Positions 6,919-13,463 of a stretch of 14,932 nt of DNA are shown here, in pieces. This stretch comes from Tritrichomonas foetus (Eukaryota; Parabasalia; Tritrichomonadida; Tritrichomonadidae), in contig MLAK01000851.1 of NCBI GenBank assembly GCA_001839685.1, positions 40,775-55,706 on the forward strand. Reading direction: 5' to 3'. Each line of letters begins with the position of its first letter. Position 1 is the stretch's first letter. The notes below the pieces were generated by a model. It saw only the letters and a program-made list of their open reading frames with translations. It had not been told where the DNA came from and did no database searches. Made by a program: the position numbers and the translations under genes.

Positions 6919-7173
6919 ATGTTGTCTGCGAAAAAGCTCACCACCAAAGCATCTCGCAAGCTCGCCATCATCACCATCAATGATGAGCATGAAGAGGAGG
7001 AAGAATCTTCATCAGAAGAATTTGTCACCTTGCAAGAATACAATCGCATGCGGGACAATTTCTTTAACGCATGTGATCTCTACAACGAGACCGTTAAAGA
7101 ATTGACCGATAAGATCAAAGGTCTCGAGAAGCAGAACAAGGAACTTGAAGAGCAACTAAAAGATGCATTTTAA
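6919..7173 (+). CDS. Cassette gene 1: short coiled-coil protein, 84 residues
   Basis: A basic N-terminus (KKLTTKASRK, residues 5-14) and a short hydrophobic strand (LAIITI) are followed by an acidic Glu/Ser cluster (22-34) and then a probable coiled coil (about 37-82) with heptad-spaced hydrophobics in VKELTDKIKGLEKQNKELEEQL. I recognise no family. Its codons (CTC, ATC, ACC, GCC, AAG) look richer in G and C than those of the AT-rich genes at 7595 and 8366, which suggests a host origin or selection for high expression. The promoter and 3' flank are shared with cassette gene 2, although the proteins are not alike. It may be cargo acting in the host cell, for example by binding a host protein, but that is inference. 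Confidence 0.7.
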   Translation: MLSAKKLTTKASRKLAIITINDEHEEEEESSSEEFVTLQEYNRMRDNFFNACDLYNETVKELTDKIKGLEKQNKELEEQLKDAF

Positions 7174-7216
7174 TAAACAATTAATTTTTAATTCTTTTTT
7201 ATTTTTTTTATTTTTC
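7174..7216 (+). repeat. Cassette 3' flank, copy 1
   Basis: Directly after the stop, TAAACAATTAATTTTTAATTC and a T/A-rich tail repeat the sequence at 8311-8353 with small length differences in the T runs. TAAA matches the UAAA polyadenylation signal described for T. vaginalis, which is often at or next to the stop codon. In this copy it follows a separate TAA stop. Confidence 0.7.
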
Positions 7217-7227
7217 ATTTTTTTTCA

Positions 7228-7241
7228 TTTCACTTTTATAA
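7228..7241 (+). promoter_or_regulatory. Initiator-type promoter
   Basis: TTTCACTTTTATAA lies directly before the ATG at 7242 and contains TCACTTTTAT, a blend of the two initiator-box versions seen elsewhere. The predicted start A (7232) gives a 10-base leader. Confidence 0.55.
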
Positions 7242-7541
7242 ATGTCATTTGAACATAACACTGAGGATATTCTTACAATTTCATCTGAGAATAAACCTGA
7301 GATTGAAGAACTTCTTCATCAAAGATTTCCTGATCTCACTGAAAGGGAACTAAAAGCCATCATTTTCGGTGGAATATTCATGAGTTGTTTCGGTAACGAA
7401 AATGCAACTGATGAAGAAATACAAAATATGTTCGATTTCTTTTCTCTTGCTCAGGGTTACCTTGATCAACAACCTGATGAGGTCAGGATTGTTCAAATTG
7501 GCAACATGATACTCGATAATGGAAAAGGAATAAACAACTAA
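7242..7541 (+). CDS. Acidic protein of unknown function, 99 residues
   Basis: I do not recognise this protein. It appears wholly alpha-helical and acidic, with helices around EIEELLHQRF, ERELKAIIFGGIFMSCF, DEEIQNMFDFFSLAQGYL and DEVRIVQIGNMIL. The middle hydrophobic segment (about 39-50) is too short and broken to be a clear membrane span. The gene sits between the two cassettes and has an initiator-type box, so it may be expressed with the polymerase group. It resembles a small globular interaction domain; no motif identifies a function. Confidence 0.62.
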   Translation: MSFEHNTEDILTISSENKPEIEELLHQRFPDLTERELKAIIFGGIFMSCFGNENATDEEIQNMFDFFSLAQGYLDQQPDEVRIVQIGNMILDNGKGINN

Positions 7542-7544
7542 TTT

Positions 7545-7594
7545 TAATCCACTTCTTTTTATTTTTAATTCATTTCTTTTTATTTTATTCTAAA
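7545..7594 (+). promoter_or_regulatory. Duplicated T-rich promoter box
   Basis: Two imperfect tandem copies of about 21 bases (CACTTCTTTTTATTTTTAAT and CATTTCTTTTTATTTTATT) fill the gap before the ATG at 7595. Each contains TTTTTATTT, the box common to the structural genes. CACTTC lacks the preceding T, so there is no TCA initiator core directly before this gene. Confidence 0.45.
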
Positions 7595-7936
7595 ATGCAA
7601 GAAGAATATGTTAAAAGATATTACATTGTTTCAAATCATTCTAACACTTTTCCATCTGAGTTTATATCATCACGTAAAAGAAAGTATGTAGTTGTGAGAA
7701 ATTGTAAAGTATTATTTAATAAAGCGATAGTAGGTGATGTTGAGTTACATGCTGACTTTGTTAAGGTTGATCACTATGATAACTACTTCGTAAATTTCGT
7801 AGATGATATTAAATATGATCCATGTAAGTATGAATATTTTGGTCAATTTCCATCATTTAATGTATGGTTTACAGATATGAAAGGTAATCTAATTATACCA
7901 GATGCATTTAAGATACGCTTACTACTCATATATTAG
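7595..7936 (+). CDS. Small beta-rich protein of unknown function, 113 residues
   Basis: The sequence alternates hydrophobic and polar residues in many short strands (YYIVSN, KYVVVRNCKVLF, VGDVELHADFVKV, YFVNFVDDI), ending in FNVWFTDMKGNLI and FKIRLLLIY. This strand-turn-strand ending, aromatic WFTD then KGN turn then a hydrophobic final strand, is the kind seen at the ends of small jelly-roll or fibre domains. That is a visual impression, not a family match. The gene is AT-rich, unlike the cassette that follows it 25 bases later, and its frame ends naturally, so the cassette has not truncated it. A minor structural protein is possible. Confidence 0.62.
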   Translation: MQEEYVKRYYIVSNHSNTFPSEFISSRKRKYVVVRNCKVLFNKAIVGDVELHADFVKVDHYDNYFVNFVDDIKYDPCKYEYFGQFPSFNVWFTDMKGNLIIPDAFKIRLLLIY

Positions 7937-7961
7937 GACGATAGGATGTACGATAGATGGA
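7937..7961 (+). promoter_or_regulatory. Paired ACGATA motifs before cassette 2
   Basis: Two ACGATA hexamers lie at about 7938 and 7950, directly before the promoter repeat, and GACCGTTA spans its start (7960-7967). GACCGTTA fits the published T. vaginalis M3 core-promoter consensus, and ACGATA resembles Myb sites studied in this organism. Cassette 1 has TACGTTA copies in the equivalent place. Confidence 0.4.
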
Positions 7962-8013
7962 CCGTTAACTCCCATTCAATTTTTTCTGAGAAACCGTCGC
8001 TTCATTTTTATAA
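7962..8013 (+). repeat. Cassette promoter repeat, copy 2
   Basis: This is the second copy of the 52-base element at 6867-6918, with the same spacing to the ATG. It ends in TCATTTTTATAA, with the predicted start A at 8004. The near identity, against the lack of relation between the two downstream proteins, argues for recent duplication or gene exchange between fixed flanks. Confidence 0.8.
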
Positions 8014-8313
8014 ATGAGTCCCCGCCACCGCTGCCAGAAGAACAAAATGTTGCTCAAGATGGTGATCTCGTGCCAAGAGCAAAAGAAACAGAACGACGTT
8101 CTTGAGCAAAAGGTAAAGTCACTCAACGAAAAGATCGAGAAGATGGAAGGTGAGTGGCTCTCTACCAAAATTGAACTGTTGGAACAGAAGGAGGAGAACG
8201 AACAATTGTCAGAAGAACTGAAGAAGATGAAAGTCGAGTACAACTTATGGAAAAGTCAGCAGAATTACATGAAAGCTCAAGCTGAAAGTTGGATAAAACG
8301 TTGGCTTCAATAA
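8014..8313 (+). CDS. Cassette gene 2: coiled-coil protein, 99 residues
   Basis: A basic N-terminus (PRHRCQKNK) leads into a long predicted coiled coil from about residue 22 to 80, with heptad-like spacing in VLEQKVKSLNEKIEKMEGEW and in LLEQKEENEQLSEELKKMKV. A tryptophan-containing tail follows (WIKRWLQ). It shows no obvious residue similarity to cassette gene 1 beyond coiled-coil composition, yet promoter and 3' flank are shared. The codons (GTC, ATC, CTC, AAG, GAG) look richer in G and C than those of the flanking genes. I recognise no family. Dimerisation or binding to a host coiled-coil protein is plausible. Here the TAA stop itself forms the TAAA of the shared 3' flank. Confidence 0.7.
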   Translation: MSPRHRCQKNKMLLKMVISCQEQKKQNDVLEQKVKSLNEKIEKMEGEWLSTKIELLEQKEENEQLSEELKKMKVEYNLWKSQQNYMKAQAESWIKRWLQ

Positions 8314-8353
8314 ACAATTAATTTTTAATTCTTTTTATTTTTTTTTATTTTTT
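8311..8353 (+). repeat. Cassette 3' flank, copy 2
   Basis: This copy matches 7174-7216: TAAACAATTAATTTTTAATTC followed by T/A-rich sequence. In this copy the first TAA is the stop codon of the gene, so the stop is embedded in the shared flank and in a UAAA-type polyadenylation signal. The T-rich tail may also serve as promoter for the gene at 8366. Confidence 0.68.
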
Positions 8354-8365
8354 TCTTCGTATAAA

Positions 8366-8689
8366 ATGTTTGGATTTCATAAAAACATAATTATTGATAA
8401 ACAACCTGAGGATAATAATAATAATTATAATGAAAAAGAATTGGATAATATTATGTCAAATGCTAGATATAAGAATTTTGATAAACTCACTGAATTAGAT
8501 TTTACCATTCTGATGGATGATGACGGTGTAATAACATTAGATATCAAAAATAAACATAAAGGATTAAATGGTAAAACTTATATATCTCATGAATTTGGAA
8601 AAGGATCTGCAATGAAAAAGAAATTTCAAGTTAGATTGAATGATTTAACTAGAGATTTTACTTTCAGATGTCCAATTGAGTTATTATAA
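8366..8689 (+). CDS. Protein of unknown function, 107 residues
   Basis: I do not recognise this protein. After an N-terminal FGFHKNIIIDKQ comes an Asn-rich stretch, a short helix, then probable strands (LDFTILMDDDGVITLDIKNK, then GKTYISHEF) and a basic, polar C-terminal part ending TFRCPIELL. It is one of the most AT-rich genes in the window, unlike the cassette gene before it. A T-rich stretch and TATAAAATG precede the start. It is convergent with the capsid gene, with one base between the two stops. A structural or assembly role is suggested only by its place. Confidence 0.6.
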   Translation: MFGFHKNIIIDKQPEDNNNNYNEKELDNIMSNARYKNFDKLTELDFTILMDDDGVITLDIKNKHKGLNGKTYISHEFGKGSAMKKKFQVRLNDLTRDFTFRCPIELL

Positions 8690-8690
8690 A

Positions 8691-10298
8691 TTACTTACCA
8701 GCTGGTGTTCCAAATGCGTGATACTTCAATCCCATTGAATCAAGAGTAAAGTAAGTATCACGACAGAACCAGATTTGTGGAGGAGGTGGTACTTGACCAT
8801 CTTCACCGCCTGTTAAGTAACTATCCCTATCCTTACCAGTGTACATTGGTGTACCTTTGATTTGGATTTGGATATTTTTGCCTTCAGAATCTAACCCATC
8901 AAAGACATAACTATCACCATTCCTTTCTGTCTGGATGTTAAGCATGAACGAGGTAGTATCAGAAATGGTATTTGGACAAATCTTTCCATCTTCATCGTTC
9001 TTAGATTGTGTGAGTGAATCTTCCAATTCCTTCGTGCAGCGAACTGGTCCATCTAAATCAGAAGCAACCAATTCGTAATGTAAGAATCGAGCTCCGATGG
9101 TNTTGATCGGTTCACTTGGATAGTTCNTATTATCNATAACAAGCTGTACATTTTGTAACATAGGATTCTCGAAACATGTGTAATCACGTGCATTACGTGG
9201 AAACATAATCGAGATACCAGTAACATTATTAAGTGGTAAGTTAACAGTTGTTTGAATACCATTCTCTGTTGTAGAGATTGGGAATGCTTGATATTCAATT
9301 TGTTGTGATGGGATAATAAGTTGTTGTGTTAAAACATTACGAATAGCAGCCTTTGATGCTTCATTGATTCCGAAACCAAACATGTTACTCTTACATTGTA
9401 AAATTTTCATACCTATGCAGTTAAGAGAAAGTTGTGATGACTCAATAGTATAGACATCCTCTGCAACAGATGATTTAGTGGTGATGAGTGCTTTACCACC
9501 AATCTGAGTAAAAGCATGCTTATATGTGATAAAATGATCATTGAAATTAGCTTTAATCTGCTCATTATTAAGGAATGCTTTCACTTCTGCAATCTTCTTT
9601 GGATCTATCTGGCACCAGACAAGTCCGAAACGCTTGACATAAAACTTAAGTTCAATGTCTCCTGCAATACAGTTAGGGAACAACTCAAATGATTGTAAAG
9701 CAAGAATATCATTGAATGGTAAGTTTACTTGGAATTTAACAGTTACTGTAGCATTATTCTTAAACTTATTCAATGGAACATAACATCCACAAATACTTGG
9801 AGAGTATTCAATAACATTTTCATATAAGGAATGGATATAACGTCGTGTCTTCTTTTGTTCGTATGATTTAATTGCAGAATAAGCAAATCCTTCACGTAAG
9901 CATTCATTATTTTGATAACCTGTAGTAATATTATTATTGTTAATTTGCAACTGATCTAAAATCTGATTTGAGGACTTAAATCCAACAAAGACTTGCAACA
10001 AGTCATATGGATCAGTAAAGTCAGGATCTAATCCTAATAATTGTAATTGTGCTTCTACATCGAAAGTAACGAAACCTTCTGATATCATTGATATATCATG
10101 ATCTGCATGCGTGATAGATAGTTTTGTTTCTTGTGTGTCATCGAATGGTGGTGGACGATCATGTGAGTCAACAGTACGTAAGATAAAACTTCTTGTACCA
10201 TCGTTTGTTTCAATAAGGTTATGTAACCTCTCAAAATAATCAGCTACATTTCCAGTATCACGATAGTATTTTTGTCCTGAGTTATGTAGTGTGTACAT
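8691..10298 (-). CDS. Probable double-jelly-roll major capsid protein, 535 residues
   Basis: This is likely the main shell protein. Its length is in the usual range for Polinton capsid proteins (about 500-650). Features like that family are the N-terminal strand region with LLQVFVGFKSSNQILDQLQI (about 100-120), the region leading to CGCYVPLNKFKNN (170-182), the pair VNLPFNDILALQSFELFP (191-208), then GDIELKFYVKRFGLVWCQIDP (213-233). Asn/Gly-rich and strand-rich sequence continues to the end, with a Pro-rich loop (VPPPPQIWF) near the C-terminus. It is divergent from the amphipathic protein at 10341 across a 42-base gap, a typical pairing of virion genes. Only a T-rich box (TTTTTTATTT) lies upstream. 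A different coat protein cannot be excluded without a profile or structure comparison. Confidence 0.78.
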   Translation of the reverse strand: MYTLHNSGQKYYRDTGNVADYFERLHNLIETNDGTRSFILRTVDSHDRPPPFDDTQETKLSITHADHDISMISEGFVTFDVEAQLQLLGLDPDFTDPYDLLQVFVGFKSSNQILDQLQINNNNITTGYQNNECLREGFAYSAIKSYEQKKTRRYIHSLYENVIEYSPSICGCYVPLNKFKNNATVTVKFQVNLPFNDILALQSFELFPNCIAGDIELKFYVKRFGLVWCQIDPKKIAEVKAFLNNEQIKANFNDHFITYKHAFTQIGGKALITTKSSVAEDVYTIESSQLSLNCIGMKILQCKSNMFGFGINEASKAAIRNVLTQQLIIPSQQIEYQAFPISTTENGIQTTVNLPLNNVTGISIMFPRNARDYTCFENPMLQNVQLVXDNXNYPSEPIXTIGARFLHYELVASDLDGPVRCTKELEDSLTQSKNDEDGKICPNTISDTTSFMLNIQTERNGDSYVFDGLDSEGKNIQIQIKGTPMYTGKDRDSYLTGGEDGQVPPPPQIWFCRDTYFTLDSMGLKYHAFGTPAGK

Positions 10299-10340
10299 CT
10301 TCGATTTAAATTTAAATAAAAAATTTTATTTAATTATAAA
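10299..10340. promoter_or_regulatory. Divergent late-type promoter region
   Basis: Only 42 bases separate the ATGs at 10298 (minus) and 10341 (plus). The sequence is nearly all A and T, with TTTTTTATTTAAATTTAAA reading towards the capsid gene and TTTTATTTAATTATAAA towards the amphipathic gene. No TCA initiator core is present in either direction. Confidence 0.5.
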
Positions 10341-10601
10341 ATGGCTTGGGGCTTTCTCAGAAAAATTAAGGATGGTCTTGTTAATGGATGGAACAAAGTT
10401 ATTAAANCAGTTCTAGGTACAGTAGCGAGAGTAGCTAAACCAGTTGCAGATGTTGCAGGTGGATTATTAAATAAAGTTAAACCTGGATTAGGTACTGCTG
10501 TGCAAAAAGGAGCAGATATTATAGATGACATATTTAATAAGAGGAAACGTGTCAGGTTCTCTCGACTAAGTGAAGATGAAGATGATGACGAGGATGAATA
10601 A
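10341..10601 (+). CDS. Amphipathic, probably membrane-active virion protein, 86 residues
   Basis: Residues 1-25 (MAWGFLRKIKDGLVNGWNKV and following) form a strongly amphipathic helix with Trp, Leu and Lys, like lytic peptides. The next part alternates Gly, Ala and Val with Lys/Pro breaks (VLGTVARVAKPVADVAGGLL, then KVKPGLGTAVQKGADIID). A basic cluster KRKRVRF (68-74) and an acidic tail close the protein. Amphipathic entry proteins such as adenovirus protein VI have a comparable layout, and similar small proteins occur next to capsid genes in related viruses. No homology is claimed; the likeness is in composition and place. RVRF also fits the RVxF motif that binds protein phosphatase 1, though such short motifs are common by chance. 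One codon contains an N. Confidence 0.66.
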   Translation: MAWGFLRKIKDGLVNGWNKVIKXVLGTVARVAKPVADVAGGLLNKVKPGLGTAVQKGADIIDDIFNKRKRVRFSRLSEDEDDDEDE

Positions 10602-10641
10602 TTTTAAAATGTTTGAGTATATTTTTATTTTTACTTAAATA

Positions 10642-11058
10642 ATGGAGGAAAGTCCAGAAATTGTAATAAATAAATTAAAAATTCTGGAACCTATTAAAAT
10701 AGATGTTAAAACATTCCAGAATGAAAAAGAATTCGAAGATTACTATAATCTCAATAAAAAATCATTGGAAGACTCTACAACAACAAGATTAAATCGTATG
10801 TTTAAGATTCCTGGTTATCGTATAACACGTGTTAAGAATGAATTATGTCTCAAGAAAGATTATGCAAAGAAAACAGAACAACAACAAGTAGAAACCAAAG
10901 ATTACTCTTATGACATTGAAGATCTAAATTATAAAATTGATGATATTAAGACGATGATAGAAGAATTGAAAAATAACTTCACAAAAATAAATGTCAAGTT
11001 AATGAAATGTGAAAAAGTTATCAAAGAGCATTCTGAGTTTCTCAGTCAGATATCTTAA
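10642..11058 (+). CDS. Coiled-coil protein, probably virion-associated, 138 residues
   Basis: I do not recognise this family. Residues 1-50 are charged and probably helical. A short central region (RLNRMFKIPGYRITRVKNEL, about 49-68) looks like a small globular strand pair. The C-terminal half (about 90-138) is a predicted coiled coil with heptad-like hydrophobics in IEDLNYKIDDIKTMIEELKN. It begins 41 bases after the amphipathic gene, with a T-rich box upstream and no TCA box, and overlaps the stop of the 796-residue gene by 4 bases within TTAA. Its placement among capsid and packaging genes suggests a structural or assembly role. Trimeric fibre or scaffold function is possible, but nothing seen proves it. 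Confidence 0.66.
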   Translation: MEESPEIVINKLKILEPIKIDVKTFQNEKEFEDYYNLNKKSLEDSTTTRLNRMFKIPGYRITRVKNELCLKKDYAKKTEQQQVETKDYSYDIEDLNYKIDDIKTMIEELKNNFTKINVKLMKCEKVIKEHSEFLSQIS

Positions 11059-13445
11059 TTAGCACGCTTTTTCCTTCGTACTGGTTTTTGTTGTTCATCC
11101 CATGCACCAAATAAGTCATCTGTAAATTTATTACCATAAGTACCTTCATAACTCCTCTTCTTCTGATTTTTAAGAGGACTATAATCCTTAACATAACCTT
11201 TCTTATGATACCTCAATGGTGCAAGAACAACTTGAAGAGATTCAACTGGTACTAGATTACTGAATTTGAGTTCATACTTCTTATTCAATCTTTCAAACAT
11301 TTCATAAGTGTTGGTAATAGTATTATCTGGAAGAATTATTTTTGGTATGTGACGGTCATACCAATATTTCATAGATCCTTGCCAAGCTGCTGATAAATCA
11401 CTAAGCATGCTTGTTAAACCATTTAATTTATGACGTTGCTTTTTCTCTAAGTACTCATTCCATAACTCATCGGTAAAAGCATATTCTTTACTATTAGTCC
11501 ATTTATTAAACCTGATCACAGATCTAAGAATATATAACATAAATCCACGTGATTTATCAATGATCATAAACAACTTCTTCATAACATTCCTGTCTCTAAG
11601 TTGTTTATTTATGGTGTCCTTATTTTGTTCTCTATTCTTCCATTTATTAATACAAGTGATGATTGATGTTGGAGACTTCTTCTTAATTTGACGATAATAT
11701 GATTTAATTTGTTGTTGACCTGATTCTTTAGCAAGTTCCCATATCATTCTTGTTACCACACGATGATAAATAATATCTCTAATATAAGTATAAGGTAAGA
11801 AATTAGCCATTTTAGTATATTTAGGAAATTGCATCNTAATCAAACTCTTCCAAACTTTTCGAATCCAAGCACAATATGTATTACGGTAGTTTCTAACTTT
11901 CTTAGGAATAATCTTTTGCCAGTCAGCGATAAATCCAGCTTTCTCCAAGTATTGCAAGGTTTCCTGGGCAGCTTTAGTGATAAGAACTTGTCTTTCACCG
12001 TAATCGTTCCAATCACCGACTTGGAAGAGAACAGTGTTAAACCATTGTTTATATCCACCAACTGCTCTCTTTGCGGCTTGTGTTGGATAATATCTATTGA
12101 AGATGTCTTGCAATTTCTTCTTATGAATAGGAGCTAAAACATAACCATTAATGGAATAAGGCAAACCATCTTTATCATAAATAACAATATCAGGAATCTT
12201 ATCTCCTGTATAATCTCTAATCGGAGCAACACGACCTTTAATTCGNGATGCTCTTTTNGCAGCACCTTCTGGNGTCATAAGTGAAGGNGTATAAANAACT
12301 TGTTTACCTAACTTAAAGGCATTTAATACCAAATTGAAACCATCTAAAGGATTAGTCATAATTCTTTCCTGATCTCTTGGTTTCATCATACCAAAATTAA
12401 TTGCCAGAAGATCATCAGGTCCTTCCATCTTTTTAGGTGGCTGCTTGAAGTGTTTTCTGAAATCGTTTGGAGCAAATTCCAACATACGACTGATCTTACG
12501 ATTTACTAATATATCATGAGTCAACTTCCTACGATTCTCAAGATATTTATCTTGTTCACCAGGAGCTAAACCACGACGCTTTCTTTCCTTTTCAAACACA
12601 TGATTAGTTAAAGAATACAATGGTTTATCTCTATCACTCCATTCTTTTAGAATATATTTTTTAGGTGTATGAAATCTTCCTAACCCTAATTCTTCATATG
12701 CTTCATTAAGTTTATTGATAGCTTCATCTTCAACGTCTTCCTGACTAATAGTTTCTGGTGATGATCTTGCTTCTTTACTGAGAACAGGCATTACATCTTC
12801 ATCTTCTCCAACTTCAGGCTCTTCTGGCAATAAATCTTTTGTTGATCTCTTGGGTCCTGATTTACGACCTCTTGGATTAACTTTATTTCTGAGTTCTTTT
12901 TGTGATGGTGACATATCAACAACTTTAACTCCTTTAATTGCTTCTCTTGCATCATTGATTATATTATCTTCATCTTCATCATCATTTTCACGATCTGAAA
13001 ATGAAGGTGGTAATGGAAAATCATCATCATCAACATCAGCATCTTCATCATCAGCATCGTCATCATCATAATTTTCATACTCATTGTTAGCATCAGCATC
13101 ATCTTCATCATCATCATCATCATCGTCATATTCTGCATTTTCTAATTTTCCCATTTCTTTCGAAAAATGTTCTTTTATCTTCTTGTGTTTTTCATTTTCA
13201 ATAGATTTATTTGCAACACGTATATGATTTTTATCATTAGGGTCAAAGGGAATATATTCGTTATTCCATTGAATATACATATCTTCAAGGGGTGTTTGTA
13301 AAACTAGTTCAAGATCATCATCTGATAATTTTGAAACTGATACTAATTTTTGATCACTGTTTGCAAATAAAACTCCTTTTGGTGTAAAATATGGTGAATA
13401 ATGCCATATATCTGTAGGTGCACGTGATGGTCTTGGCGATGTCAT
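11055..13445 (-). CDS. Large protein with acidic tract, probable virion component, 796 residues
   Basis: The order is: an N-terminal 100 residues with aromatic motifs (WHYSPYF), an Asp/Glu-rich tract (about 106-160), a basic GRKSGPKRS segment (193-201) resembling an AT-hook flank, a charged helical region, then a conserved-looking core. The core includes DYTGDKIPDIVIYDKDG (411-427), an FG-GAP or calcium-loop-like motif, followed by SINGYVLAPI. The last 330 residues are rich in Arg, Lys, Trp and Tyr and end in a basic tail (PVRRKKRAN). The acidic tract may act as a histone- or DNA-mimicking segment or as a partner of basic core proteins. I cannot name a family. Its size and position between the coiled-coil gene and the packaging ATPase suggest a structural protein. 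Several Ns fall at residues 384-400. Confidence 0.7.
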   Translation of the reverse strand: MTSPRPSRAPTDIWHYSPYFTPKGVLFANSDQKLVSVSKLSDDDLELVLQTPLEDMYIQWNNEYIPFDPNDKNHIRVANKSIENEKHKKIKEHFSKEMGKLENAEYDDDDDDDEDDADANNEYENYDDDDADDEDADVDDDDFPLPPSFSDRENDDEDEDNIINDAREAIKGVKVVDMSPSQKELRNKVNPRGRKSGPKRSTKDLLPEEPEVGEDEDVMPVLSKEARSSPETISQEDVEDEAINKLNEAYEELGLGRFHTPKKYILKEWSDRDKPLYSLTNHVFEKERKRRGLAPGEQDKYLENRRKLTHDILVNRKISRMLEFAPNDFRKHFKQPPKKMEGPDDLLAINFGMMKPRDQERIMTNPLDGFNLVLNAFKLGKQVXYXPSLMXPEGAXKRAXRIKGRVAPIRDYTGDKIPDIVIYDKDGLPYSINGYVLAPIHKKKLQDIFNRYYPTQAAKRAVGGYKQWFNTVLFQVGDWNDYGERQVLITKAAQETLQYLEKAGFIADWQKIIPKKVRNYRNTYCAWIRKVWKSLIXMQFPKYTKMANFLPYTYIRDIIYHRVVTRMIWELAKESGQQQIKSYYRQIKKKSPTSIITCINKWKNREQNKDTINKQLRDRNVMKKLFMIIDKSRGFMLYILRSVIRFNKWTNSKEYAFTDELWNEYLEKKQRHKLNGLTSMLSDLSAAWQGSMKYWYDRHIPKIILPDNTITNTYEMFERLNKKYELKFSNLVPVESLQVVLAPLRYHKKGYVKDYSPLKNQKKRSYEGTYGNKFTDDLFGAWDEQQKPVRRKKRAN
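13015..13130. repeat. (GAT)n-type low-complexity tract within coding sequence
   Basis: Runs of ATC/TCA (GAT on the coding strand) interrupted by GAC, GAA and GCT encode the acidic tract of the 796-residue protein. Mixed codons show that it is maintained as an acidic region and is not a pure microsatellite, but length variation between copies of the element would be expected. Confidence 0.7.
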
Positions 13446-13463
13446 TTTAAGTAAATAAAAAAA

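Noticed and set aside
7902..8105. 67-residue plus-strand frame spanning the cassette 2 promoter
   Set aside because: It runs through the 52-base promoter repeat and overlaps two better supported genes.
7965..8243. 92-residue minus-strand frame rich in Ser, Phe and Cys
   Set aside because: It is antisense to cassette gene 2; the Ser/Phe richness is what Lys/Glu coiled-coil codons give when read backwards. Its last residues match the end of the frame at 6870-7058 because both read through the promoter repeat.
6919..8313. The two cassette proteins as bZIP transcription factors
   Set aside because: Each has a basic start and a leucine-containing coiled coil, but the bZIP basic signature (N-x7-R next to the zipper) is absent.
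9053..9298. 81-residue minus-strand frame within the capsid gene
   Set aside because: It is an alternative frame of the capsid coding strand without a start context or promoter.
12850..13071. 73-residue plus-strand Ser-rich frame
   Set aside because: The Ser runs are the antisense of the Asp/Glu tract.
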